DNA of 64,000 nt from Streptomyces solicavernae (lineage in GTDB: Bacteria > Actinomycetota > Actinomycetes > Streptomycetales > Streptomycetaceae). Below are positions 30,524 to 39,877 of this stretch, in pieces. The stretch is from assembly GCF_029968095.1 (NCBI RefSeq), contig NZ_JASCIR010000018.1:62001-126000 (forward strand), read 5' to 3'. Each line of letters starts with the position of its first letter. Position 1 is the stretch's first letter. The notes under the pieces were generated by a model. It saw only the letters and a program-made list of their open reading frames with translations, made no database searches and had not been told where the DNA came from. The translations under genes were made by a program, and so were the position numbers.

Positions 30524-31264
30524 CTACGACACGCCGAACTGCGCGGCCAGCGCGGCCCGTTGCGTACGGACAAACGCCGCGTTCACCACGGAACCGTGCC
30601 CCGGCACGTACACCGCGTCCTCCCCGCCGAGGTCGAGCAGCCGGTCCAGGGCGTGCGGCCACTGCGCGGGCATCGCGTCCGGGCCCGCCTGCGGGTCGCC
30701 GGACTCCTCGACCAGGTCGCCGCAGAACACGATCTCCGGGGAACCGTTCCCGCCCGGGACGAGCACCGCCAGGTCATGGCCCGTGTGGCCGGGGCCGACA
30801 TTGGCGAGCATGACCTGCACGCCGCCCAGGTCGAGCGTCCACTCGCCGCACACCAGATGGTGCGGGCGGACAAGGAGGTCCACGGCCTCGCCCGCCGCGC
30901 GCGCGTCCAGACCGTGCCGTACCGCGTCCGCGGCCAGCTCGTCGCGGTCGCGCGCCAGGACCCCGTCGACGCCGACCGCGCCGAACACCTCGACGCCGGA
31001 GAACGCGGCCGCGCCCAAGATGTGGTCGAAGTGCGGATGCGTCAGGGCGAGATGCGTCACACGCGCGCCGCCGAGCAGCGCCTCGGCCTGCCGGCGCAGC
31101 TCCACGCCCTCCCGCAGCGAGGACCCCGCGTCGACCAGGAGCGCCGCGTGCTCGCCCGCCACCAGGCCCGCCGTGCAGTCCCACCGCGGCAGCCGTCGCC
31201 GCGCCGCGTACGGGGACAACCGCTCCCAGTCGGAGGCGTACGGCTCTTCCCAAGTCAACCGCAT
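30524..31264 (-). CDS. MBL-fold metallo-hydrolase
   Basis: 246 residues. LTHPHFDHILGA replaces the standard HxHxDH (here HPHFDH, all metal ligands kept). VGPGHTGHDLAV, FCGDLVEESGDP and VPGHGSVV supply the remaining metal-binding His and Asp. The substrate is unknown; MBL proteins of this type are usually hydrolases of thioesters or lactones. TTAGCG lies 7 bases before the ATG. It is divergent from hrcA and is followed by the DUF3097 gene. Confidence 0.9.
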   Translation of the reverse strand: MRLTWEEPYASDWERLSPYAARRRLPRWDCTAGLVAGEHAALLVDAGSSLREGVELRRQAEALLGGARVTHLALTHPHFDHILGAAAFSGVEVFGAVGVDGVLARDRDELAADAVRHGLDARAAGEAVDLLVRPHHLVCGEWTLDLGGVQVMLANVGPGHTGHDLAVLVPGGNGSPEIVFCGDLVEESGDPQAGPDAMPAQWPHALDRLLDLGGEDAVYVPGHGSVVNAAFVRTQRAALAAQFGVS

Positions 31265-31362
31265 AAGGAGACGCTAACCCCGCCCGCGCGGGGCTGCGCG
31301 GCCTCGGTGCCCCCACCCTTGCCGGGTGCGTACCCCACGGCCGTACACTGGGCCGGTAAATG

Positions 31363-31389
31363 CTGGCACTCTGCTGCGGTGAGTGCCAG
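31363..31389. promoter_or_regulatory. CIRCE operator for HrcA
   Basis: CTGGCACTC, nine bases, GAGTGCCAG: a perfect 9-bp inverted repeat matching the known CIRCE element (TTAGCACTC-N9-GAGTGCTAA) with two substitutions per arm. It lies 67 bases before hrcA, so HrcA represses its own operon and heat relieves it. Confidence 0.95.
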
Positions 31390-31456
31390 ACAGTGGCCAG
31401 GCCGACAGTGGCCGGGCCGACTGCGGTGACGAGGCGAGGCAGGGAGGTGCGCGCGC

Positions 31457-32473
31457 ATGCTGAGTGAACGCAGGCTTGAAGTGCTGCGCGCCATCGTCCA
31501 GGACTACGTCGGCACCGAGGAGCCCGTCGGCTCCAAGGCGCTCACCGAGCGGCACCACCTCGGCGTCTCCCCGGCCACCGTGCGCAACGACATGGCGGCC
31601 CTGGAGGAGGAGGGGTTCATCGCCCAGCCGCACACCAGCGCCGGGCGCATCCCCACCGACAAGGGGTACCGCCTCTTCGTCGACAAGCTCACCTCCGTGA
31701 AGCCGATGACCGCCCCCGAGCGGCGCGCCATCCAGAACTTCCTCGAAGGCGCCGTCGACCTCGACGACGTCGTGGGCCGTACGGTGCGGCTGCTCGCGCA
31801 GCTGACCCGGCAGGTCGCCGTGGTGCAGTACCCGTCCCTGACGCGGTCCACGGTGCGCCACGTGGAACTCCTCTCGCTCGCGCCCGCACGCCTGATGCTG
31901 GTGGTGATCACCGACACCGGGCGGGTCGAGCAGCGGCACGTGGACTGCCCGGCGCCGTTCGGCGAGAGTGCGCTCGCGGACCTGCGGGCGCGCCTCAACA
32001 GCCGGGTCGCGGGGCGCCGCTTCTCGGACGTACCGCAGCTGGTGCAGGACCTGCCCGAGTCCTTCGAGGCGGACGACCGCGGCACCGTCGCGACCGTCCT
32101 CGCCACCCTTCTCGAAACCCTCGTCGAGGAGACCGAGGAGCGGCTGATGATCGGCGGCACCGCCAATCTCACCCGCTTCGGGCATGATTTCCCGCTCGTG
32201 ATCCGGCCGGTGCTCGAAGCACTTGAGGAGCAGGTCGTTCTCCTCAAGCTGCTCGGCGAGGCCAAGGATTCGGGCATGACGGTACGCATCGGGCACGAGA
32301 ACGCCCACGAGGGCCTCAACTCCACGTCCGTCGTCTCGGTCGGCTACGGTTCGGGCGGCGAAGCAGTCGCCAAGCTCGGCGTGGTCGGACCGACCCGCAT
32401 GGACTACCCCGGAACGATGGGAGCAGTACGCGCAGTGGCACGTTACGTCGGACAGATCCTGGCGGAGTCGTAA
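31457..32473 (+). CDS. hrcA: Heat-inducible transcription repressor HrcA
   Basis: 338 residues, usual length. The N-terminal winged helix has LSERRLEVLRAIVQDYVGTEE and GVSPATVRNDMAALEEEG; LMIGGTANLTRF is in the dimerisation/GAF-like region. It binds CIRCE, seen 67 bases upstream. GGGAGG precedes the ATG. The TAA stop is directly followed by the GTG of dnaJ. Confidence 0.98.
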   Translation: MLSERRLEVLRAIVQDYVGTEEPVGSKALTERHHLGVSPATVRNDMAALEEEGFIAQPHTSAGRIPTDKGYRLFVDKLTSVKPMTAPERRAIQNFLEGAVDLDDVVGRTVRLLAQLTRQVAVVQYPSLTRSTVRHVELLSLAPARLMLVVITDTGRVEQRHVDCPAPFGESALADLRARLNSRVAGRRFSDVPQLVQDLPESFEADDRGTVATVLATLLETLVEETEERLMIGGTANLTRFGHDFPLVIRPVLEALEEQVVLLKLLGEAKDSGMTVRIGHENAHEGLNSTSVVSVGYGSGGEAVAKLGVVGPTRMDYPGTMGAVRAVARYVGQILAES

Positions 32474-33613
32474 GTGGCCACGGACTACTACGCCACTCTT
32501 GGCGTGCGCCGCGACGCCTCCCAGGACGAGATCAAGAAGGCCTTCCGGAGGCTGGCGAGGGAACTTCACCCCGATGTGAACCCCGACCCGAAGACCCAGG
32601 AGCGGTTCAAGGAGATCAACGCCGCCTACGAGGTGTTGTCGGACCCGCAGAAGAAGCAGGTCTACGACCTCGGCGGCGACCCCCTGTCCCAGGCGGGCGG
32701 CGGCGGAGGCGCCGGCGGCTTCGGCCAGGGCGGGTTCGGGAACTTCTCGGACATCATGGACGCGTTCTTCGGTACGGCGTCCCAGCGCGGACCCCGTTCG
32801 CGTACGCGCCGTGGCCAGGACGCGATGATCCGCCTGGAGATCGAGCTGGACGAGGCGGCCTTCGGCACGACCAAGGACATCCAGGTCGACACGGCCGTCG
32901 TCTGCACGACGTGCTCCGGCGAGGGCGCCGCACCCGGCACCTCGGCGCAGACCTGCGACATGTGCCGCGGCCGCGGTGAGGTCTCCCAGGTCACCCGGTC
33001 CTTCCTCGGCCAGGTCATGACCTCGCGCCCCTGCCCGCAGTGCCAGGGCTTCGGCACCGTCGTCCCGACCCCGTGCCCCGAGTGCGCGGGCGACGGCCGG
33101 ATCCGCTCCCGTCGCACCCTGACGGTGAAGATCCCGGCCGGTGTCGACAACGGCACGCGCATCCAGCTCGCGGGCGAGGGCGAGGTCGGCCCCGGCGGCG
33201 GCCCCGCCGGAGACCTGTACGTCGAGATCCACGAACTCCCGCACCCCGTCTTCCAGCGGCGCGGCGACGACCTGCACTGCACGGTCACCATCCCGATGAC
33301 CGCGGCGGCCCTCGGCACGAAGGTGCCGCTTGAGACGCTGGACGGCATGGAGGATGTCGACATCCGGCCGGGCACCCAGTCCGGCCAGTCGATCCCGCTG
33401 CACGGGCGCGGCGTCACGCACCTGCGCGGCGGCGGCCGCGGCGACCTCATCGTGCACGTCGAGGTCACCACGCCCACCAAGCTGGACCCGGAGCAGGAAC
33501 GGCTGCTGCGGGAGCTGTCCAAGGCACGCGGCGAGGAACGGCCGACCGGCCAGTTCCAGCCGGGGCAGCAGGGGTTGTTCCATCGGCTGAAGGATGCGTT
33601 CAACGGGCGCTGA
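32474..33613 (+). CDS. dnaJ: Chaperone DnaJ (second DnaJ of the genus, in the hrcA operon)
   Basis: 379 residues. The J domain has YYATLGVRRDASQDEIKKAF and LHPDVNPD (HPD motif). A Gly/Phe-rich linker follows. Four zinc motifs are CTTCSGEG, CDMCRGRG, CPQCQGFG and CPECAGDG. The C-terminal substrate-binding domains follow. It stimulates DnaK ATPase. The GTG abuts the hrcA stop with no gap, so the two are translationally coupled and share HrcA control. Confidence 0.97.
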   Translation: MATDYYATLGVRRDASQDEIKKAFRRLARELHPDVNPDPKTQERFKEINAAYEVLSDPQKKQVYDLGGDPLSQAGGGGGAGGFGQGGFGNFSDIMDAFFGTASQRGPRSRTRRGQDAMIRLEIELDEAAFGTTKDIQVDTAVVCTTCSGEGAAPGTSAQTCDMCRGRGEVSQVTRSFLGQVMTSRPCPQCQGFGTVVPTPCPECAGDGRIRSRRTLTVKIPAGVDNGTRIQLAGEGEVGPGGGPAGDLYVEIHELPHPVFQRRGDDLHCTVTIPMTAAALGTKVPLETLDGMEDVDIRPGTQSGQSIPLHGRGVTHLRGGGRGDLIVHVEVTTPTKLDPEQERLLRELSKARGEERPTGQFQPGQQGLFHRLKDAFNGR

Positions 33614-33618
33614 GTGCT

Positions 33619-33683
33619 CGGCCCAGGGCTGGATCTACGCCCGGCCCAGGGCTGGATCTACGCCCGGCCCTGGGCTGGATTTA
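33619..33683. repeat. 23-bp tandem repeat after dnaJ
   Basis: CGGCCCAGGGCTGGATCTAC plus GCC at 33619 and 33642, then a partial copy with CCCTGGG at 33665. CCCAGGG of the first copies can pair with CCCTGGG of the last, so it may end the hrcA-dnaJ transcript. Confidence 0.85.
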
Positions 33684-33715
33684 ACGGTGTGCGGTGGACG
33701 TGAAAGCATGCGCTC

Positions 33716-34789
33716 ATGTCCACCGCACTGACCGATCTCAGCCCGTACCCGATCGTGCAGGCCCCCATGGCCGGTGGCACGTCAGGACCCCCGCTCGCCG
33801 CCGCCGTCTGCGCAGCGGGCGGCCTCGGTTTCCTGGCCGCCGGATACAAGACCGCCGACGGCATGTACCAGGAGATCAAGCAGCTGCGCGGGCTCACCGA
33901 CCGGCCGTTCGGCGTCAACCTGTTCATGCCGCAGCCCGAGTACGCCGACCCGAGCGCGATCGCCGTGTACGCCCACCAGCTCGCCGGCGAGTCCGCCTGG
34001 TACGACGCCCCGCTCGGCGACCCGGACTCCGGCCGCGACGACGGCTACGAGGCCAAGCTGGCCATCCTGTTCGACGACCCCGTACCCGTCGTCTCCTTCA
34101 CCTTCGGCTGCCCCACGCGGGACGTCCTCGAAGCGTTCGCGCGCGTCGGCACCACCACCGTCGTCACCGTGACCAGCGCCGAAGAGGCCCAGGCCGCCCA
34201 GTGGGCGGGCGCCGACGCGGTGTGCGTGCAGGGCATCGAGGCCGGCGGACACCAGAGCACCCACCGCGACGACCCGCAGCGCGACGCCGCCGGGGTCGGC
34301 CTGCTCGCGCTGATCGCACAGGTGCGGGAGACCGTGCAGCTGCCGATCGTCGCCGCCGGCGGACTGATGCGCGGCAGCCAGATCGCGGCGGTGCTCGCGG
34401 CCGGCGCGGAGTCGGCACAGCTCGGCACCGCGTTCCTGGTCTGCCCCGAGTCGGGCGCGAACCCGCTGCACAAGCAGGCCATGACGAACCCCCTGTTCGT
34501 ACGCACCGAACTCACCCGCGCCTTCTCCGGCCGCCCGGCCCGCGGCCTCGTCAACCGCTTCCTGCGCGAGCACGGCCCGTACGCACCCGCCGCGTACCCC
34601 CAGATCCACTACCTCACCGGCGGCATCCGCAAGGCCGCCGCCAAGGCCGGGGACGCGCAGGCCATGAGCCTGTGGGCCGGCCAGGGCCACCGGCTGAGCC
34701 GGGAGCTGCCGGCCGGTCAGCTGGTCGAGGTGCTCGCGGCCGAGCTGGACGCGGCGCGGACGGCGCTCGCCGAGCGGGCCGTGCGATGA
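33716..34789 (+). CDS. Nitronate monooxygenase (2-nitropropane dioxygenase family)
   Basis: 357 residues. The N-terminal PIVQAPMAGGTSGPPLAAAV is the FMN-barrel start, and QGIEAGGHQSTHRD carries the GGH motif with the catalytic His. GLMRGSQIAAVLAAGAESAQ is the phosphate-binding region. These FMN enzymes detoxify nitronates such as propionate-3-nitronate. It overlaps the start of rsmE by 4 bases (ATGA), a fixed pairing in streptomycetes without an obvious shared function. Confidence 0.92.
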   Translation: MSTALTDLSPYPIVQAPMAGGTSGPPLAAAVCAAGGLGFLAAGYKTADGMYQEIKQLRGLTDRPFGVNLFMPQPEYADPSAIAVYAHQLAGESAWYDAPLGDPDSGRDDGYEAKLAILFDDPVPVVSFTFGCPTRDVLEAFARVGTTTVVTVTSAEEAQAAQWAGADAVCVQGIEAGGHQSTHRDDPQRDAAGVGLLALIAQVRETVQLPIVAAGGLMRGSQIAAVLAAGAESAQLGTAFLVCPESGANPLHKQAMTNPLFVRTELTRAFSGRPARGLVNRFLREHGPYAPAAYPQIHYLTGGIRKAAAKAGDAQAMSLWAGQGHRLSRELPAGQLVEVLAAELDAARTALAERAVR

Positions 34790-35523
34790 CCGCGCCGGTC
34801 TTCGTGGTCGACGAAGTCCCCTCCGGCGGCGGCGAGTTCGTCCTCGACGGGCCCGAGGGCCGGCACGCGGTGTCGGTACGGCGGCTGCGCGCGGGCGAGC
34901 GGGTGGTCCTCACGGACGGGCTCGGCCGCGGAGCCTCGGCGACCGTCCTGGCCGCGGAGGGCAAGGACCGGCTCACGGTCGAGCTGACCGGATCGCTCGT
35001 GGACCCGGAGCCGGCGCCGCGCATCACCGTCGTCCAGGCCCTGCCCAAGGGCGACCGGGGCGAGCTGGCCGTGGAGACCATGACGGAGACCGGCGTCGAC
35101 GCGATCGTGCCGTGGTCGGCGTCCCGGTGCATCACGCAGTGGCGCGGTGAGCGGGGAGTCAAGTCCCTCGGCAAGTGGCGGGCCACCGCCCGGGAGGCGG
35201 GCAAGCAGGCGCGGCGGCTGCGCTTCCCCGAGGTCTCCGGCCTCGCCTCCACGAAGGACGTCGCGGCGCTCCTCGCCGGTGCGGCCTTCGCGGGGGTCCT
35301 GCACGAGGAGGGCAGCTCGCCGCTTGCCTCGGCGGAGCTCCCCGCCACCGGTGACGCGATCCTCGTCGTCGGCCCCGAAGGCGGCGTCTCCCCCGAGGAG
35401 TTGGACCTCTTCGCCGCGTCCGGCGCACAGCCGTACCGCCTGGGGCCTTCGGTCCTGCGGACGTCCACGGCGGGGACTGCGGCCGCGGCGCTGCTGTTGG
35501 GGCGGTCGGGGCGCTGGGGTTAA
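34786..35523 (+). CDS. rsmE: 16S rRNA (uracil(1498)-N(3))-methyltransferase
   Basis: 245 residues. HAVSVRRLRAGERVVLTDG (PUA-like N-terminus), ALPKGDRGELAVETMTETGV, and the SPOUT knot VVGPEGGVSPEELDLF and LGPSVLRTSTAGTAA identify RsmE. It methylates U1498 of 16S rRNA using S-adenosylmethionine. It starts within the stop of the nitronate monooxygenase gene. Its TAA shares the palindrome TTAA with the stop of the convergent gene. Confidence 0.97.
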   Translation: MTAPVFVVDEVPSGGGEFVLDGPEGRHAVSVRRLRAGERVVLTDGLGRGASATVLAAEGKDRLTVELTGSLVDPEPAPRITVVQALPKGDRGELAVETMTETGVDAIVPWSASRCITQWRGERGVKSLGKWRATAREAGKQARRLRFPEVSGLASTKDVAALLAGAAFAGVLHEEGSSPLASAELPATGDAILVVGPEGGVSPEELDLFAASGAQPYRLGPSVLRTSTAGTAAAALLLGRSGRWG

Positions 35524-35888
35524 GGGCCCGTCTCCCACGGGCCGGATCTGACGACCGCGTCGAACACCGGCCAGCCGTCCGTCTCGCCCGTGCCCGGCAG
35601 CAGCCCGACGGCGTGGGCCGCATCGACCAGGTTCCGTACCGTGCCCGGCTCCCGCAGGTTCAGCGCCCCGCCGCCGCTCTTCGTGATGCGGCCCGTGGCC
35701 ATCAGGGCCTCGGACACATACCGGCCGTCGCCCTCGCGGAACACCAGGCGCAGCGGCACCCTGGCGCCCTCCGCGTACAGGCTGAGGACCTCCTCGCACG
35801 AGCCCGTGCGGGAGTGGCGGTGGCGGACCGACCAGAGGTGGACCGCGTCCCCCGTGACCAGGCGGCGCAGGCGGTGGTTGTTCGGCAT
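35520..35888 (-). CDS. Small conserved protein of unknown function
   Basis: 122 residues from the ATG at 35888 (MPNNHRLRRLVTGDAVHLWS). Regular beta-type sequence with RHRHSRTGSCEEVLSLYAEG; no domain is recognised. The stop (TTA on the plus strand) overlaps the convergent rsmE stop in a TTAA palindrome. Upstream, a 30-bp segment is repeated in tandem (35905-35964), beginning GACAGGCACCCGCCCCGCAG. Confidence 0.7.
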   Translation of the reverse strand: MPNNHRLRRLVTGDAVHLWSVRHRHSRTGSCEEVLSLYAEGARVPLRLVFREGDGRYVSEALMATGRITKSGGGALNLREPGTVRNLVDAAHAVGLLPGTGETDGWPVFDAVVRSGPWETGP

Positions 35889-36037
35889 CGGGTCACCGTA
35901 GGACGACAGGCACCCGCCCCGCAGGGGGACAGCCGACAGGCACCCGCCCCGCAGAGGGATACCGCTCACGACCGCGCGCTCCGGCCAAGTGATCCAAACA
36001 CCCCCCGCCCGCGGCGCGAGCTGCATACGCTGACCGG

Positions 36038-39000
36038 GTGACGCAGCCTGCCTACCTCCGGTTCCCGCATGTTCAGGGCGACTTGGTCGCCTTCGTCGCC
36101 GAGGACGACGTCTGGGTCGCCCCGCTCGACGGTGGGCGCGCCTGGCGCGTCAGTGCGGACAACATGCCCGTCGACCACCCGCGGATCTCGCCCGACGGCA
36201 CCCGGGTCGCCTGGACCTCCACCCGCGACGGCGCGCCCGAGGTGCACGTCGCGCCCGTCGACGGCGGGCCCGCCGAGCGGCTCACGCACTGGGGGAATTG
36301 GAAGACCTCCGTGCGCGGCTGGACCCCCGACGGGCAGGTCCTCGCGATCACCACCGAGGGCCAGGCCTCCCTGCGCCGCAGCTGGGCCCGCGCCGTGCCG
36401 CTCGACGGCGGACCCGCGCCCACGCTGCCGTACGGTCCGGTCGGTGACCTCGCCTTCGGGTCCGGCGGCGAAGTGCTGCTGCAGACCGTCACGATGGGCC
36501 GCGAGGCCGCGTACTGGAAGCGGTACCGGGGCGGTACGGCGGGCAAGCTGTGGATCGACCGGGCGGGGGACGGCGAGTTCGTCCGCGTGCACGAGGGCCT
36601 GGACGGGAACATCGAGTACCCGATGTGGGCGGGGGAGAGGATCGGGTTCCTGTCCGATCATGAAGGCTCCGGCGCCGTCTACTCCTCGCTGCCCGACGGG
36701 AGCGACCTGCGGCGGCACAGCCCTCTTGACCAGTTCTACGCCCGGCACGCCGCCACCGACGGCCGGCGCGTCGTCTACACCGCCTCCGGCGAACTCTGGC
36801 TCCTCGACGACCTCGACGACCTCGACGACCTCGACGACCTCAACGACCACTCCGCCGCCGAACCCCGCCGCCTCGACATCCGCCTCGGCGGCCAGCGCAC
36901 CGACCTGCAGCCGCACCCCGTCCGCCCCGAGCGGAACCTCGGCGCCGCCGCCCCCGACCACACCGGCCGCGGCAGCGCCGTCTCCGTGCGCGGCACCGTG
37001 CACTGGGTGACGCACCGCGACGGCCCGGCCCGCACCCTCGCCGCCGAGCCGGGCGTACGGGCCCGGCTGCCGCGCACCTTCCGGGTGGAGGGCGAGGAGC
37101 ATGTGGTGTGGGTGACGGACGCGGAGGGGGACGACGCCCTGGAGTTCTCGCCCGCCACCGGGGTCGCGCCCGGCGGGTCCGTACGGCGGGTCGGCGCCGG
37201 GCAGTTGGGGCGGGTGCTGTCCCTCGCCATGGCGCCCGACGGCAGCCGAGCCGCCGTCGCCTCGCACGACGGCCGGATCCTGCTCGTCGAGCGCGCCTCC
37301 GGGGAAGTCCGGGAGGTCGACCGCAGCGAGCACGGCGAGGCGTCCGGGCTCGTCTTCTCGCCCGACTCCGGCTGGCTCGCCTGGTCCCACCCCGGCCCCT
37401 CCCCGCTGCGGCAGCTCAAGCTCGCCAACACCGCCGACCTCACCGTCTCCGAGGCGACCCCGCTGCGCTTCTGCGACTACGCGCCCGCGTTCACCCTCGA
37501 CGGCCGGCATCTCGCGTTCCTCTCCGAGCGCTCCTTCGACCCGGTCTACGACGTGCACGTCTTCGACCTGGCCTTCGTCGGCGCCTGCCGCCCGCACCTC
37601 ATCACCCTGTCCGCGACGACGCCCTCGCCCTTCGGGCCGCAGCGGCACGGCCGGCCCTTCGAGACCGGCGAGAAGTCCGGCGAGGTGCAGGGCGGCGACG
37701 ACGCCCCCACCACCCGTATCGACCTCGACGGGCTCGCCGACCGGATCGTGCCGTTCCCCGTCGAGGCCGCCCGCTACTCGGCACTCCGCGCCGCCAAGGA
37801 CGGCGTGCTGTGGCTGCGCCACCCCGTCCGCGGCGCCCTCGGCGCCAACCGCGCAGGCCTCGACGACCCGGGCCCGCACACCACGCTCGAACGGTACGAC
37901 CTGGCCCAGCGCCGCATCGAGGAACTGCACTCCGACACCGACCAGTTCGGCGTCAGCGGCGACGGCAAGCGGGTCCTGCTGCGCAGCGGCGACCAGCTGA
38001 AGGTCGTCCCCAGCGACCGCCGCGCCCCCGCCGACGACGACGGCGACAGCCACATCACCGTCGACCTGTCCCGTATCCGCCAGACCGTCGACCCCGTCGC
38101 CGAGTGGCGGCAGATGTTCGACGAGACCGGCCGCCTCATGCGCGACCACTTCTGGCGCGCCGACATGGGCGGCGTCGACTGGGCCGCCGCCTGCGCGCGC
38201 TACCGCCCCGTCGTCGACCGCCTCGCCACCCACGACGACCTCGTCGACCTGCTCTACGAACTCCACGGCGAACTCGGCACCTCCCACGCCTACGTCAGCG
38301 GACCCGGCGGGTACGGCGGCTCCGACACCCGCCAAGGACTGCTCGGCGCGGACATCTCCCGGCACCAGGACGGCAGTTGGCGCGTCGACCGCGTCCTCGC
38401 CTCCGAGACGTCCGACCCGCACGCCCGCTCCCCGCTCGCCGCACCCGGCGTCGCGGTACGCGCGGGGGACGCGCTGCTCGCGGTCGACGGGCGGCCCGTC
38501 GACCCGGTGACCGGCCCCGGGCCGCTGCTCGTGGGCGCCGCCGGGCGGCCGGTCGAGCTGACCGTCTCCCCGTCCGGCGGCGGCGATCCACGGCACGCGG
38601 TGGTCGTACCGATCGACGACGAGGAGCCGCTGCGGTACCACGCGTGGGTCGCGGACCGGCGGGCGTATGTGCACGAGAAGTCCGAGGGGCGCCTCGGCTA
38701 CCTCCACGTACCCGACATGCAGGCGCCCGGCTGGGCCCAGATCCACCGCGACCTGCGGGTTGAGGTGGCCAAGGACGGCCTGGTCGTCGACGTACGCGAG
38801 AACCGCGGCGGGCACACCTCGCAGCTCGTCGTGGAGAAGCTGGCCCGGCGCATCGTCGGCTGGGACCTGCCGCGCGGCGCGGCGCCCTTCAGCTACCCGC
38901 TCGACGCGCCGCGCGGGCCCGTGATCGCCGTCGCCAACGAGTTCTCCGGCTCCGACGGGGACATCGTCAACGCCGCGATCAAGGCCCTCGGCATCGGGCC

Positions 39001-39280
39001 CGTGGTGGGTACGCGGACCTGGGGCGGCGTCGTCGGCATCGACAGCCGCTACCGCCTGGTCGACGGGACCCTTGTCACGCAGCCCAAGTACGCGATCTGG
39101 CTTGAGGGGTACGGGTGGTCGGTGGAGAACCACGGCGTCGACCCGGACGTGGAGGTCGTCACGGCACCCCAGGACTACGCGGCGGGGCGGGACCCTCAGC
39201 TGGACGAGGCGGTCCGGATGGCACTGGCGGTGCTGACGGAGAACCCGGCGAAGGTGCCCCCGGAGCTGCCGCCCCTGTAA
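36038..39280 (+). CDS. Tricorn protease homologue (S41 family peptidase)
   Basis: 1080 residues, matching archaeal tricorn size. Residues 1-~640 form the two beta-propellers (DNMPVDHPRISPDGTRVAW and similar blades). Then come a C1 region with ELHGELGTSHAYVSG (catalytic His after Ser), a PDZ domain (residues ~755-850), and the S41 catalytic domain with ANEFSGSDGDIVN (nucleophile Ser). The protease trims oligopeptides released by the proteasome. A 9-bp DNA repeat (36803-36848) encodes DDLDDLDDLDDL in a propeller loop. TACGCT is 6 bases before the GTG, so the mRNA is probably leaderless. Confidence 0.96.
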   Translation: MTQPAYLRFPHVQGDLVAFVAEDDVWVAPLDGGRAWRVSADNMPVDHPRISPDGTRVAWTSTRDGAPEVHVAPVDGGPAERLTHWGNWKTSVRGWTPDGQVLAITTEGQASLRRSWARAVPLDGGPAPTLPYGPVGDLAFGSGGEVLLQTVTMGREAAYWKRYRGGTAGKLWIDRAGDGEFVRVHEGLDGNIEYPMWAGERIGFLSDHEGSGAVYSSLPDGSDLRRHSPLDQFYARHAATDGRRVVYTASGELWLLDDLDDLDDLDDLNDHSAAEPRRLDIRLGGQRTDLQPHPVRPERNLGAAAPDHTGRGSAVSVRGTVHWVTHRDGPARTLAAEPGVRARLPRTFRVEGEEHVVWVTDAEGDDALEFSPATGVAPGGSVRRVGAGQLGRVLSLAMAPDGSRAAVASHDGRILLVERASGEVREVDRSEHGEASGLVFSPDSGWLAWSHPGPSPLRQLKLANTADLTVSEATPLRFCDYAPAFTLDGRHLAFLSERSFDPVYDVHVFDLAFVGACRPHLITLSATTPSPFGPQRHGRPFETGEKSGEVQGGDDAPTTRIDLDGLADRIVPFPVEAARYSALRAAKDGVLWLRHPVRGALGANRAGLDDPGPHTTLERYDLAQRRIEELHSDTDQFGVSGDGKRVLLRSGDQLKVVPSDRRAPADDDGDSHITVDLSRIRQTVDPVAEWRQMFDETGRLMRDHFWRADMGGVDWAAACARYRPVVDRLATHDDLVDLLYELHGELGTSHAYVSGPGGYGGSDTRQGLLGADISRHQDGSWRVDRVLASETSDPHARSPLAAPGVAVRAGDALLAVDGRPVDPVTGPGPLLVGAAGRPVELTVSPSGGGDPRHAVVVPIDDEEPLRYHAWVADRRAYVHEKSEGRLGYLHVPDMQAPGWAQIHRDLRVEVAKDGLVVDVRENRGGHTSQLVVEKLARRIVGWDLPRGAAPFSYPLDAPRGPVIAVANEFSGSDGDIVNAAIKALGIGPVVGTRTWGGVVGIDSRYRLVDGTLVTQPKYAIWLEGYGWSVENHGVDPDVEVVTAPQDYAAGRDPQLDEAVRMALAVLTENPAKVPPELPPL

Positions 39281-39492
39281 CCCCCAGGGGGCTCCGCCCC
39301 CGCCCCCCCCGCTCCTCAATCGCCGGAGGGCTTTCCTCGCGCCGTCGGTCATCTTTCCGCGCCGCCGTGGCTGGTCGCGCAGTTCCCCGCGCCCCTGAAA
39401 GACCCGCCCCACAGAAGGGGCGGGGTGGGGAAAAGATCGCCGGATACCATCGCCGTACGCACTTGAGACGCCGAAGGACCGAGGAGCTCCCC
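39281..39492. other. Gap with two dispersed repeats before the HIT gene
   Basis: A GCTCCTCAATCGCCGGAGGG element (39311-39330) is related to the 29-bp element at 20935 and 47426. At 39366-39396 lies the second copy of the 31-bp repeat of 29594. TACCAT at 39445-39450 could be the -10 of the next gene. Confidence 0.7.
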
Positions 39493-39846
39493 ATGGCCGG
39501 TGAGGCACAAGCCGACTGCCTGTTCTGCAAGATCATCGCAGGCGAGGTGCCCGCAACCGTCGTACGCGAGACCGACACCACGTACGCCTTCCGCGACATC
39601 AACCCCCAGGCCCCCACGCACATCCTGGTCATCCCCAAGGTCCACTACCGGGACGCCGCCACCCTCGCCGCCGTCGAACCGCAGATCACCGCCGACCTGC
39701 TGCGCGAGGCCGGAGAAGTCGCCGCGGACGAGAAGCTGGAGAGCTACCGGCTGGTGTTCAACACCGGCAGCGGCGCCGGCCAGACCGTGTTCCACGCGCA
39801 CGCCCACATCCTCGGCGGCCGCGGCATGCAGTGGCCCCCCGGATAG
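39493..39846 (+). CDS. HIT (histidine triad) family protein
   Basis: 117 residues. CLFCKIIAGEVPATVV at the N-terminus (with a CxxC), FRDINPQAPTHILVIPK, and the triad HAHAHILGG identify a HINT-type nucleoside phosphoramidase/AMP hydrolase. GAGGAG 5 bases before the ATG is a strong ribosome site. tRNase Z follows 31 bases later. Confidence 0.95.
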   Translation: MAGEAQADCLFCKIIAGEVPATVVRETDTTYAFRDINPQAPTHILVIPKVHYRDAATLAAVEPQITADLLREAGEVAADEKLESYRLVFNTGSGAGQTVFHAHAHILGGRGMQWPPG

Positions 39847-39877
39847 CGGCAGCGACAGCAGAGACCGGTAACCCACC

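Noticed and set aside
35966..39508. 1180-codon open frame antisense to the tricorn protease
   Set aside because: Antisense shadow of third-position GC; the plus-strand frame carries complete catalytic motifs.
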